A stretch of DNA of 64,000 nt from CAILHX01 sp964511385 (GTDB lineage Bacteria > Pseudomonadota > Gammaproteobacteria > Burkholderiales > Methylophilaceae), in NCBI GenBank assembly GCA_964511385.1, contig CAZEFE010000012.1, forward strand, positions 11,813 to 75,812, in the 5' to 3' direction. This document shows positions 33,054-40,141 of the stretch, in pieces. The notes beneath the pieces are model-generated. The model was not told the DNA's origin and searched no databases. It worked only from the letters and a program-made list of their open reading frames with translations. Each line of letters starts with the position of its first letter. Position 1 is the stretch's first letter. The position numbers were made by a program, and so were the translations under genes.

Positions 33054-35222
33054 TTAGATACCAGCCGCAACCTGATTGTTATAACGTCTTTCGCCTGCTT
33101 TTGCACCGAGCGAGCCTAGGCTTCCGACACTCATAGCCCCTTGCACCTTTCCAGAAACCTCATCCATGCTGTTTCTGCCCAGCACGTTCTGGAACTGTCC
33201 ACCCGCCCAAGCAATCACCTGATCCGGGATCACGTTAATCAACTGGCTGCACAAGTTGACTAATGCAAGGTTGACCATAACAAACATAATTAAAAGTGAT
33301 GTTATTTTCAATAATCCTACCATGGAATCTTGCGACACATCCGCCACCATTGTTGGGTAGAGTTTCATAAAATAGCCCCCCACCACATCAAGAATGCCAA
33401 TGCCTGCAAACAATCCCAGCACCATCAATATCGGGTTGAGTAGAACTGCAAACACAAACAGGTAGCCATGATTGGCCCGCGCTCCCAACCCCTCACCATC
33501 GGTATCGAGGTGAGAAAATGCCCAGACGGACGCCCCGACAACGCCCTCAAACCAGATAGTACATAAACCCACCATCCGATATACCCAGACGATGCCAAAA
33601 ATCATGGGGATGTACGTGCTGGCGACAAGACCGAACATAATCAATGTTTTTGAGATATACCCAAGTATCTCAATCGCAGCATCCGCCGCGCCCAGCAACG
33701 GTGCTGCGATTAAGCCTCCGCCCAGTTTTTTGCCCAAAAATGCCGCTACGTTGTCCTCGGTAGTCGCGGTTAAAGCACGCTCAGCAGAGCGTGCTGAAAC
33801 CTCTGCGGCCATCCCGGCCCACACCATGTTGTTACCGGCATTGCTGATTCGGATCAGCACATTCTGGCCTTCACTATCGTTGGTCATCCAATTGGTGATG
33901 CACTGACCCAGTGAAAAACTGCCTGACCCGCCACACCATTTTTCTTTCACTTTTTTGACGATAAACGCCTCTCCAGAGCCGGTGTCTGACCCTGCATTTG
34001 CCGCCAACATTGAAGAACCTGTCAAGTTGGAGGCATAGCTGTAAACATTGTTGTAGCTCTCAATGGAAGCATCGCTGGTACTGATCGGCGCTTTCAGAAT
34101 TTTGGGAGCCTCTGCGATCCGTGCCAGCATCGCCGAATTTTTTTTGGCAAGGGTATAGGCCCATGCGCCTGCTGTGACAAAACCTGCATCATCTGCCTGC
34201 TGCTTCATACCAGCCAGCATTTCAGCCCTTTCTGCATCGGCGGATAGGCTTTGTTGAATGATTATTTCAGCGTTTTTTTTCAGGTCAGCAACATAAGCCT
34301 TTTTGATGTCCACCATGACCGATGGATCGAATTTAGGCATGGTATCCATGCCTTCTGCGTGAACAATCACTTTGGTTGCGTCTGTCACCACTTCGGATGC
34401 CACTACATGCAGTGCAGAATTCATTCGCATGAATGCATCCAGTTGAACTGGATTGACCTGATACATACCGCACTGCGTCATGTTGAAAGTGAACCCACGC
34501 ATGCCCGATTCAAAGGAAACCAGTTTTTTTCCCGTGACGGCATCATCCAGCACTTTTGGTTGCGATGGAATCAGCTCGCCTGCGGGCACATCACCATCAG
34601 GATGCATCAACAACTTCCCTGCATTCAGCCCTTCGGCACAGATGTTCGACTGAAACAGCGCATTAACCAGCTCGGTGGAGTCGTCTGTGGCTGGGATGTG
34701 GGGGGACAGGATACCGTTTTGCTTGGTGACGTACTCCATGCCTTTTTGGTAAGCCAGATTACCTGCACCAATAGATAACTGGATCGCCCACAGCATCACC
34801 AGTTGCGCCAGACAAAGCCCTTTGAAAAATGGAGTCAGGCTGGCAGCACCAATCACTAATCTTAAGGGCACCCATGCGCTGTGCATTTTCTTGCCGATAA
34901 AGACACCCTCCTGAGCTGTCATGGCACCGGCTGAGACAATGGTGTATGTGACCCACACTGTCCCCATCAACATCAGCGACAGGTTCAGCATGATCAGAAT
35001 TTCGGATAATGCCCCATCAGGTTGCCCAACCATGGACATGGGATTGAGCACGATGTCACCGAATAACCTTTGCGCCCAACCAATCCCAGACAGTATTGGG
35101 TCGTTTGCAGTGAGTGCGGCCTGCTCCAGTGAGCCGGTTTGCAACGGGGTAATATCCCCAGCAGCCCAAGCTGCTGGGGCTAGGATCGCAGGAATAAAAA
35201 ACCACCACCACCTGTTTCTCAT
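33054..35222 (-). CDS. DotA/TraY-family type IVB secretion protein
   Basis: Polytopic inner-membrane protein of the Dot/Icm and IncI transfer systems. It has 722 residues from MRNRWWWFFIPAILAPAAWA, a cleavable signal peptide as in DotA; a longer upstream reading is rejected. The family core is clear: MLNLSLMLMGTVWVTYTIVS, WVPLRLVIGAASLTPFFKGL, and near the C-terminus VYRMVGLCTIWFEGVVGASV, AVLLNPILMVLGLFAGIGIL and LVNLCSQLINVIPDQVIAW. A large periplasmic loop (about 190-480) is the variable part. No other recognised type IVB gene except a possible TraX-like protein is in the element, so this subunit must act with a helper's apparatus. Confidence 0.88.
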   Translation of the reverse strand: MRNRWWWFFIPAILAPAAWAAGDITPLQTGSLEQAALTANDPILSGIGWAQRLFGDIVLNPMSMVGQPDGALSEILIMLNLSLMLMGTVWVTYTIVSAGAMTAQEGVFIGKKMHSAWVPLRLVIGAASLTPFFKGLCLAQLVMLWAIQLSIGAGNLAYQKGMEYVTKQNGILSPHIPATDDSTELVNALFQSNICAEGLNAGKLLMHPDGDVPAGELIPSQPKVLDDAVTGKKLVSFESGMRGFTFNMTQCGMYQVNPVQLDAFMRMNSALHVVASEVVTDATKVIVHAEGMDTMPKFDPSVMVDIKKAYVADLKKNAEIIIQQSLSADAERAEMLAGMKQQADDAGFVTAGAWAYTLAKKNSAMLARIAEAPKILKAPISTSDASIESYNNVYSYASNLTGSSMLAANAGSDTGSGEAFIVKKVKEKWCGGSGSFSLGQCITNWMTNDSEGQNVLIRISNAGNNMVWAGMAAEVSARSAERALTATTEDNVAAFLGKKLGGGLIAAPLLGAADAAIEILGYISKTLIMFGLVASTYIPMIFGIVWVYRMVGLCTIWFEGVVGASVWAFSHLDTDGEGLGARANHGYLFVFAVLLNPILMVLGLFAGIGILDVVGGYFMKLYPTMVADVSQDSMVGLLKITSLLIMFVMVNLALVNLCSQLINVIPDQVIAWAGGQFQNVLGRNSMDEVSGKVQGAMSVGSLGSLGAKAGERRYNNQVAAGI

Positions 35223-35232
35223 AATTTTCTCG

Positions 35233-35736
35233 CTACGTAAGGGTTGGGCTTGCTTGACGCTCTTCAACTAAAACAACAAATTTTTTAAAGTCAGTGACGT
35301 ACAAAGCGCTGTCCAGTGCCCACTGCCTGATACGCTCCGGGCCCGGCCCTTCGTGGGCGGCCCGGCCAGTGTTATCGCGTAACCACTCATTGTGGTAGTG
35401 CTCTTTCAACTCTAAAAGGACTTTGCTGTAACTTTCAGCCGAATCACAGTCGATTTCGGCCATCCGCTGGTCGTTGTCTTCCTTGAGGCAAGCCTCTTCA
35501 AAGTGACGCAGTTTGTCGTGTTTAAATGACTCGTAATCCTCCTGGAGAATTTCAATGAGTCGGTCTTTGTAGGACTCCGTGCTCTCTCCCACAACTCGCG
35601 GGAGGGTGGAGTGTAAAAGCCCCCCGAACATTGCCGCGACGCGCTCAGCCAAGGCGTACTCCCTCGCCTGATGTTCCATTTTTCTGTGGTCATGGAATGC
35701 GATTTCAATTTTGCTGGGAATACGATATGGAAACAT
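35233..35736 (-). CDS. Unknown helical protein upstream of traY
   Basis: It has 167 residues, very rich in charged residues, mostly helical (EHQAREYALAERVAAMFGG, SYSKVLLELKEHYHNEWLRD), without signal or membrane segment. It ends 10 nt before traY and begins 11 nt after the stop of a 47-codon membrane-protein gene, so it belongs to the operon. No family recognised. Confidence 0.6.
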   Translation of the reverse strand: MFPYRIPSKIEIAFHDHRKMEHQAREYALAERVAAMFGGLLHSTLPRVVGESTESYKDRLIEILQEDYESFKHDKLRHFEEACLKEDNDQRMAEIDCDSAESYSKVLLELKEHYHNEWLRDNTGRAAHEGPGPERIRQWALDSALYVTDFKKFVVLVEERQASPTLT

Positions 35737-35747
35737 TTAAAAATTCC

Positions 35748-35891
35748 TTAAAACCAAATTTTGAAAATCGGAACAACAACTACTGACAGCATTGTTCCTA
35801 TCAAAAAAACACCCCCACCGATAAGCCCGACGTAGGTCACGTAACCCAGCAGGGTGTAAACCCCATCAACAACATTTTTACCTTTTAACAT
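35748..35891 (-). CDS. Small single-pass membrane protein, 47 residues
   Basis: The minus strand reads MLKGKNVVDGVYTLLGYVTY then a glycine-rich hydrophobic helix (VGLIGGGVFLIGTMLSVVVV) and a short basic tail ending KIWF. Start overlaps the end of the upstream 95-residue gene by 7 nt; stop is 11 nt before the next gene. Size, hydrophobicity and place in the traY operon argue for a real gene of the transfer module. Confidence 0.65.
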   Translation of the reverse strand: MLKGKNVVDGVYTLLGYVTYVGLIGGGVFLIGTMLSVVVVPIFKIWF

Positions 35892-36172
35892 ATGGACTCC
35901 TCCACGGTTGAGGACATGATGAAACAGTGCAAAACCCCCCGCGCCCGCTGGGCTAGCTTTGGATTCGTGATTTCTGCAATTTTGTTTTCAGCGTCTTCCA
36001 CACTTTGTGAGGATAGTTTATATAGCTTTGCTAAAAAAATGCCCTCAACGAAACGAGTTGATGCAGAGTCTTCATCCTGACGATAATCATCAATTGAAAG
36101 TTGCACCTCGTCTAGTTTAAAAAAAGCCGGGTCTAGGCTTGGGTGTTTTTTTATCAATTCAGCAACACACAT
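35885..36172 (-). CDS. Unknown small acidic protein, first gene of the traY operon
   Basis: It has 95 residues from MCVAELIKKHPSLDP, after GGAGG on the minus strand; a longer reading to 36238 runs through the promoter region and is rejected. Soluble, helical, no family recognised. A perfect 14-bp inverted repeat lies about 90 bp upstream (36262-36296). Confidence 0.6.
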   Translation of the reverse strand: MCVAELIKKHPSLDPAFFKLDEVQLSIDDYRQDEDSASTRFVEGIFLAKLYKLSSQSVEDAENKIAEITNPKLAQRARGVLHCFIMSSTVEESIC

Positions 36173-36261
36173 TTTTAGTCTCCTCCAAAAATTAAGTTGT
36201 GGTGTAGATACTATATACATTATAGAAATAAAAAACAACTAAGTACATGAAAACAAACAAC

Positions 36262-36296
36262 ATAAATGACGTAAAGTGTTATTTTACGTCATTTAT
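36262..36296. promoter_or_regulatory. Perfect 14-bp inverted repeat: candidate operator
   Basis: ATAAATGACGTAAA and TTTACGTCATTTAT, 7-nt spacer GTGTTAT. It stands between the traY operon and the HTH gene 36394-36687, both on the minus strand. No T-tract follows, so an operator is more likely than a terminator. Confidence 0.6.
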
Positions 36297-36393
36297 AATT
36301 AATGATATGAAATCAACTCTATGAATATTATGAATAATTAATTTTGATTACAAAGATAATATGTGCGAAAAAAAACCACCATCATGGTGGTTC

Positions 36394-36687
36394 TTAATAT
36401 TGTTTTTCTTGTTTTTTTCTTCGTCTCTGTCGTTGTGGATAATATTGCAGCAATGGAGTCTTGCGATGCTCGTTCCACACCATCAATGCATAGCTTTCCG
36501 GCCATCCACCGATGCTTGCCAGGTTAATTACATCGTCTACTGACATGCGGCGATACCCTTTGCGAATGGCCCAAAGGTTTTGCCGGTGAATTTGAAGGGT
36601 ATCAGCCAATGCGGGCATTGTTTTGACTATCGTCAGTGCTTTTTCGATCAGCAGTTGTACAGTTTCAATTGGTTGCTCTGTGGACAT
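36394..36687 (-). CDS. Small HTH regulator
   Basis: It has 97 residues: a helix-turn-helix at about 24-55 (PALADTLQIHRQNLWAIRKG and YRRMSVDDVINLASIGG) resembling phage DUF3693-type regulators, and a strongly basic C-terminus (QRQRRRKKQEKQY). It is next to the 36262-36296 palindrome and divergent from hipB, so it may regulate the traY operon. Confidence 0.65.
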   Translation of the reverse strand: MSTEQPIETVQLLIEKALTIVKTMPALADTLQIHRQNLWAIRKGYRRMSVDDVINLASIGGWPESYALMVWNEHRKTPLLQYYPQRQRRRKKQEKQY

Positions 36688-36731
36688 GATTATTTGTTGG
36701 GTAAATTAGTGCGATTGTATAACTGAAGCAT

Positions 36732-36851
36732 CTTTCTCATACCTAAGAAATTACGCCTCTCCAATCCTTCTTTCACCAATATTTCCTATATACAAGAAAT
36801 AATTATTGACTTACTACTCTTGCCTCTATAAATTTCTCGCATATGGGAAAT
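36732..36851 (+). promoter_or_regulatory. hipBA control region with three operator copies
   Basis: Three 20-bp sites of the form ATTTC-N10-GAAAT: 36732-36751 (first base C), 36781-36800 and 36832-36851. TTGACT (36806-36811) and TATAAA (36827-36832), 15 bp apart, lie between the second and third, so bound HipB would cover the promoter. HipB-type regulators bind such short inverted repeats and repress their operon with HipA. Confidence 0.75.
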
Positions 36852-36867
36852 ATTTTATGGTGGCGCT

Positions 36868-37098
36868 ATGCAAACCGATCTAAAAATGTCTTTTGTCACC
36901 GAGAACGAATTCGGGGAAATTATTCGGAAACAACGAAAACGAATCGGCATGAGGATCGATGATGCCGCTGCTTTATGTAACGTCTCTGTTTCCCTGCTCT
37001 CTGGCCTTGAGAACGGAAGCCGTCCAGTTGGATTGCCGAAGGCTCTCCACATCGCCAAACAGTTGGGTGTTTCGCTCCACGCACAATTGAAAGGATAA
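36868..37098 (+). CDS. HipB-like antitoxin/repressor
   Basis: It has 76 residues, an HTH_3 domain (FGEIIRKQRKRIGMRIDDAA, then LCNVSVSLLSGLENGSRPVG) over nearly the whole length. A second start at 36886 is possible. It lies 4 nt before hipA. It should neutralise HipA and repress the operon through the three upstream operators. Confidence 0.88.
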   Translation: MQTDLKMSFVTENEFGEIIRKQRKRIGMRIDDAAALCNVSVSLLSGLENGSRPVGLPKALHIAKQLGVSLHAQLKG

Positions 37099-37102
37099 CG
37101 GA

Positions 37103-38434
37103 ATGGATAAATTGGCTGCATGGATAGGTAATCAGTGTGTCGGGCACCTTTGTTATGACCAGAAGACGGGGTTGTTTACTTTCGCCTATCTGGATCAGTG
37201 GAAGAGTGATCCAAAATCGTATCCAATCTCCCCTGTCTTGCCTTTTGATCGGGTCAAAGAAGATGCGATTCATTCGCGCTCGGTACGGGTTTTCTTTGAA
37301 AATCTCTTGCCTGAAGGGGAATCCTTGGATGCTGCGGCTGCGGCAAATGGACTCGCCAAGAGTAACCTGTTTGGATTGGTTCGTGCCCTTGGTCGAGAAA
37401 CCACCGGGGCAATCGCAATGCTGCCGGAAGGCGATACTCCGGGTTCCAGTCCCCAAGAGAAAAGAGAGATTAGCACCGAAGAGCTATCCAGACGCATCAA
37501 CGAACGCAACAACACTTCATTTAGCGTATGGGATGGGAGGGTACGGCTTTCAATCGCTGGATTACAGGACAAAATCGCCGTCTACATCGAAAATGAAAAA
37601 ATATACCTTGTTGAAGGGTATGGCCTTGCCTCGACACATATCCTCAAGCCAGAACCGCGCAATGAGAAATTATCGTCTCTGGTGGCGAATGAGCATTTTT
37701 GCATGAGTCTGGCAACCAAGATTGGATTGCGGCCAGCAAGCGTAAGTATTTTACGTGTGCCGGAACCCGTACTGCTAATTAAGCGATTTGATCGTCATGT
37801 AACAGACAAAGGGGTTCAGCGCATTCATGTGATTGACGCCTGTCAGGCGCTAGACCTGCCCGCTGGGTATAAGTATGAAAGAAACTTTGGCAGTGGCCGA
37901 GACGTGAAGCACATCCGCGATGGCGTGAGTTTCGACAAATTGTTTGGACTTAGTGAGAACGCTGTGATCCCTGCGACATTCCAGCTATCCATTCTAAGAT
38001 GGGTTTTATTCCAATACCTGATCGGAAACAGCGATGCTCATGGAAAGAACATATCGTTTTACGTCAATCATGACGGGCTTCATCCTGCGCCAGCTTATGA
38101 TCTTGTTTCCGTGGTGGTTTACAACGATTTGGATAATGAAATGGCAATGGGTATATCTGACATCTTTACATTCAATGAGGTCGCTGCTTATCAGTGGGTG
38201 GAATTTGCCAATGATTGCGGTATAAAAAGAGCTTTGATGCAAAAAGAAATGAAAAGGATCGCAAACTCAGTCATGAAAGCGATTTCCGATCCTTCATGGG
38301 CTGTGGAATACACGAAGACCGAAAGGATTGTTATTGATAAGGTGCGTTCTTTTGTGGCTTCTCAATGTGAAAAACTTATTCATACAGCATCCATTCTCCC
38401 TGATCTGGATGCTGAGTTTGATCTGGGTAATTAA
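37103..38434 (+). CDS. HipA-like serine/threonine kinase toxin
   Basis: It has 443 residues, the usual length. The N-terminal couple_hipA region (GHLCYDQKTGLFTFAYLDQW, SVRVFFENLLPEG) is followed by the HipA_N and HipA_C kinase parts with LLIKRFDRH, the catalytic loop IGNSDAHGKN at about 308-317 and the metal-binding PAYDLVSVV. HipA of E. coli phosphorylates glutamyl-tRNA synthetase; the target here is not known. A small gene follows after 1 nt. Confidence 0.93.
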   Translation: MDKLAAWIGNQCVGHLCYDQKTGLFTFAYLDQWKSDPKSYPISPVLPFDRVKEDAIHSRSVRVFFENLLPEGESLDAAAAANGLAKSNLFGLVRALGRETTGAIAMLPEGDTPGSSPQEKREISTEELSRRINERNNTSFSVWDGRVRLSIAGLQDKIAVYIENEKIYLVEGYGLASTHILKPEPRNEKLSSLVANEHFCMSLATKIGLRPASVSILRVPEPVLLIKRFDRHVTDKGVQRIHVIDACQALDLPAGYKYERNFGSGRDVKHIRDGVSFDKLFGLSENAVIPATFQLSILRWVLFQYLIGNSDAHGKNISFYVNHDGLHPAPAYDLVSVVVYNDLDNEMAMGISDIFTFNEVAAYQWVEFANDCGIKRALMQKEMKRIANSVMKAISDPSWAVEYTKTERIVIDKVRSFVASQCEKLIHTASILPDLDAEFDLGN

Positions 38435-38435
38435 A

Positions 38436-38693
38436 ATGTCTATTGAAGTTACCACGTTAACCGACATAGCGGCGCTTTTGGGTTTGGAAAAACAAATAAG
38501 TGAAACTGGCAGTGGCTTAAAAATCGCTTTTTACGATATTGGACTGCTTCCTGAGCACATATTAAAGCAATACATGAGAGACCGTGCGCCATACAATCAT
38601 CCTGTTCTTCCAGAGGCGAAGCACGCAGTTTATAGCCATGATTTTGAGCCATGGCGCAGACAATTTATTAGGCGGTTACAGCAGGAGACATAA
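38436..38693 (+). CDS. Small unknown protein at the end of the hip operon
   Basis: It has 85 residues from MSIEVTTLTDIAALLGLEKQ, beginning 1 nt after the hipA stop (a longer reading inside hipA is rejected). Soluble, mixed, no family recognised. It ends just before a hairpin, so it closes the operon and could be a third component of the hip module or an independent passenger. Confidence 0.6.
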   Translation: MSIEVTTLTDIAALLGLEKQISETGSGLKIAFYDIGLLPEHILKQYMRDRAPYNHPVLPEAKHAVYSHDFEPWRRQFIRRLQQET

Positions 38694-38696
38694 AAT

Positions 38697-38727
38697 AATA
38701 GGGCAACTGTATAACAGTTGCCCTATT
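38697..38727. terminator. Hairpin between the hip operon and the integrase gene
   Basis: AATAGGGCAACTGT and ACAGTTGCCCTATT pair perfectly around ATA. On the minus strand ATTTTATG follows, so it fits best as the integrase terminator; it can also stop the hip operon. A further small hairpin (CCCTACACGTAGGG, 38737-38750) follows. Confidence 0.7.
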
Positions 38728-38843
38728 AAGAGAATCCCTACACGTAGGGAGATCACAATTTAACAAGCGACCCAAAAGGCCATCTTTACTTTCCATCCGT
38801 TTATGGGGATTGGTGTTGTGCCACTAATCTTTATTTAATCAAC

Positions 38844-39875
38844 TCAACCTAATTTTTTAGCAATATCTTCCGCTTTTGGGTGGTAGTAACGCATAACCAT
38901 TCTAGGATCAGAGTGCCCAATAACCTTCATGAGTTCCTGCATTGTTAACAGGTTGGCTAATCGACTCGTTGCCTCATGGCGAAGGTCATGAAAAGTTAGA
39001 TTTACTAAAAAATCTTCATTGGGTTTTATGTTGGCGGCGGCGCAATCTTTCAAATACTCTCTGCGGGCACGCAGAACACCTCGCTTAAAGCTTTGTTTCA
39101 GGGCGCTAGCGGTAGTGTCGAATACCTTGCCTGAGTGACCTGAGACCAGTTCTTTGGCAGCAGTAGAAAGTGGCACATCCCTGCTTTTGCCATTTTTTGT
39201 GGTTGGGAGATGAATATGGTTTTTATAAACATGCTTATCTCTGATTCCGAGGATTTCACTTTGCCTCATGCCGGTTTCAAGAGCGAATCTGACGGCACGA
39301 CCAACAACTTGATTGCTTCTGTCACCTTTTCCGGAATCACTTAATGCGGCAAGCAAATAACTTTCCTCGTCAGGATTTAATCGTCGTTCACGCGCATTAT
39401 CTACCCTAGGCTTTTTTATCTTTTTAACTGGGTTATTAACCTCGATACCCCAGTCACGTTTAGCAACGGTAAATATGGCACTGATGAGATTAAGCTCTTT
39501 AACGACAGTGGCCGCGGATACGATTTTTAGCCGTTCTTCTGCATATTCCCGAATGTCTTGACCTTTAGCGAGGGCTGCAAGTGTTCTCTTCCCAACTTTA
39601 TGTTGTTGTATTGTCTTTAGCCTATATGTTTCAGGCCCAGCTCCTTTGTGGTTAGGGGTAACTTCAGTAAGGTAACGAGTGATAGCGCTTTCAAGTAATA
39701 TTGCTTCAGCCTCACTTTGGTCAACGAAAACTCCACGATCCATTTTGTTTTCAATGTCTCGCGCCCAGGTTTCAGCATCTTTTAGTAGCGGAAAAGTTTT
39801 GGATTGAACGGGGTGGCCTTTCCTTCGTATTCTCGCTTGCCACCACCCTGATTTGCGCTGTGTAAAAGTTGCCAT
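38844..39875 (-). CDS. Tyrosine recombinase, phage/island integrase
   Basis: It has 343 residues, with an N-terminal arm-binding start (TFTQRKSGWWQARIRRKGHP), a core-binding SAM-like part (about 60-150) and the catalytic domain: Arg in ALETGMRQSEILG, Lys in PTTKNGKSRDVPL, HDLRHEATSR, the second His in VIGHSDPRM and Tyr in VMRYYHPK. It stands 133 bp inside attR, pointing away from it, so in the circle its promoter is next to attP. Confidence 0.95.
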   Translation of the reverse strand: MATFTQRKSGWWQARIRRKGHPVQSKTFPLLKDAETWARDIENKMDRGVFVDQSEAEAILLESAITRYLTEVTPNHKGAGPETYRLKTIQQHKVGKRTLAALAKGQDIREYAEERLKIVSAATVVKELNLISAIFTVAKRDWGIEVNNPVKKIKKPRVDNARERRLNPDEESYLLAALSDSGKGDRSNQVVGRAVRFALETGMRQSEILGIRDKHVYKNHIHLPTTKNGKSRDVPLSTAAKELVSGHSGKVFDTTASALKQSFKRGVLRARREYLKDCAAANIKPNEDFLVNLTFHDLRHEATSRLANLLTMQELMKVIGHSDPRMVMRYYHPKAEDIAKKLG

Positions 39876-40141
39876 GGGGCTATAATCTCAAAAAATGTAA
39901 TGCGTTAGCTAGATGGCGTGGCACCGTTTTGGTTCCGAAATTCATTTTTTACAGTATATTTACCCTTACAAATGCCGTCAATTAAGGAAGCATGGCAATT
40001 TTCATATTTGCCCTCCGAAGGCAGGGGTCGGACGTTCGAATCGTCTCGGGCGCGCCATTAAGCGCAAAGCCAGCTAATCGCTGCGTGGGTTGGAATATTG
40101 GGAATATCTAAATAACCTATTGAATTTTTAGAGAAAACGAA
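39876..40141. other. Right-end region of the element and attR flank
   Basis: No gene. Holds TGGCACCGTTTTGG (39919-39932, matching the left end), the 51-bp attR at 40009-40059, and 82 bp of chromosome before the chemoreceptor gene. Confidence 0.6.
40009..40059. repeat. attR, 51-bp direct repeat of the tRNA-Arg(CCG) 3' end
   Basis: Identical to 19430-19480. It is only the 3' part of the tRNA, lacks the 5' half and cannot be a functional gene. Confidence 0.95.

Larger units (their letters stand above)
19430..40059. mobile_element. 20.6-kb integrative mobilizable element in tRNA-Arg(CCG)
   Basis: Bounded by an exact 51-bp direct repeat of the tRNA 3' end (19430-19480, 40009-40059), with a tyrosine integrase next to the right repeat. 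The content differs from the flanks: lower GC, plasmid-type genes (replication-like wHTH, ParA/ParG, MobC-like, relaxase-helicase, one DotA/TraY homologue), toxin-antitoxin genes (HipBA, Fic) and many genes I cannot name. No ATPases, pilus or coupling-protein genes of a conjugation apparatus are seen, so I classify it as mobilizable rather than self-transmissible. It resembles in layout the SGI1 type of island but encodes a type IVB subunit. Confidence 0.92.

Noticed and set aside
37137..37706. A separate gene of 189 codons inside hipA
   Set aside because: Same strand, other frame of hipA; hipA is intact with its kinase motifs.
40009..40059. A second tRNA-Arg gene
   Set aside because: Only the 3' 51 bp of the tRNA are present; the 5' half is missing, so it is attR.
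19430..40059. A complete self-transmissible ICE
   Set aside because: Apart from the relaxase module and one DotA/TraY (and possibly a TraX-like) protein, no transfer ATPase, coupling protein or pilus gene can be found.
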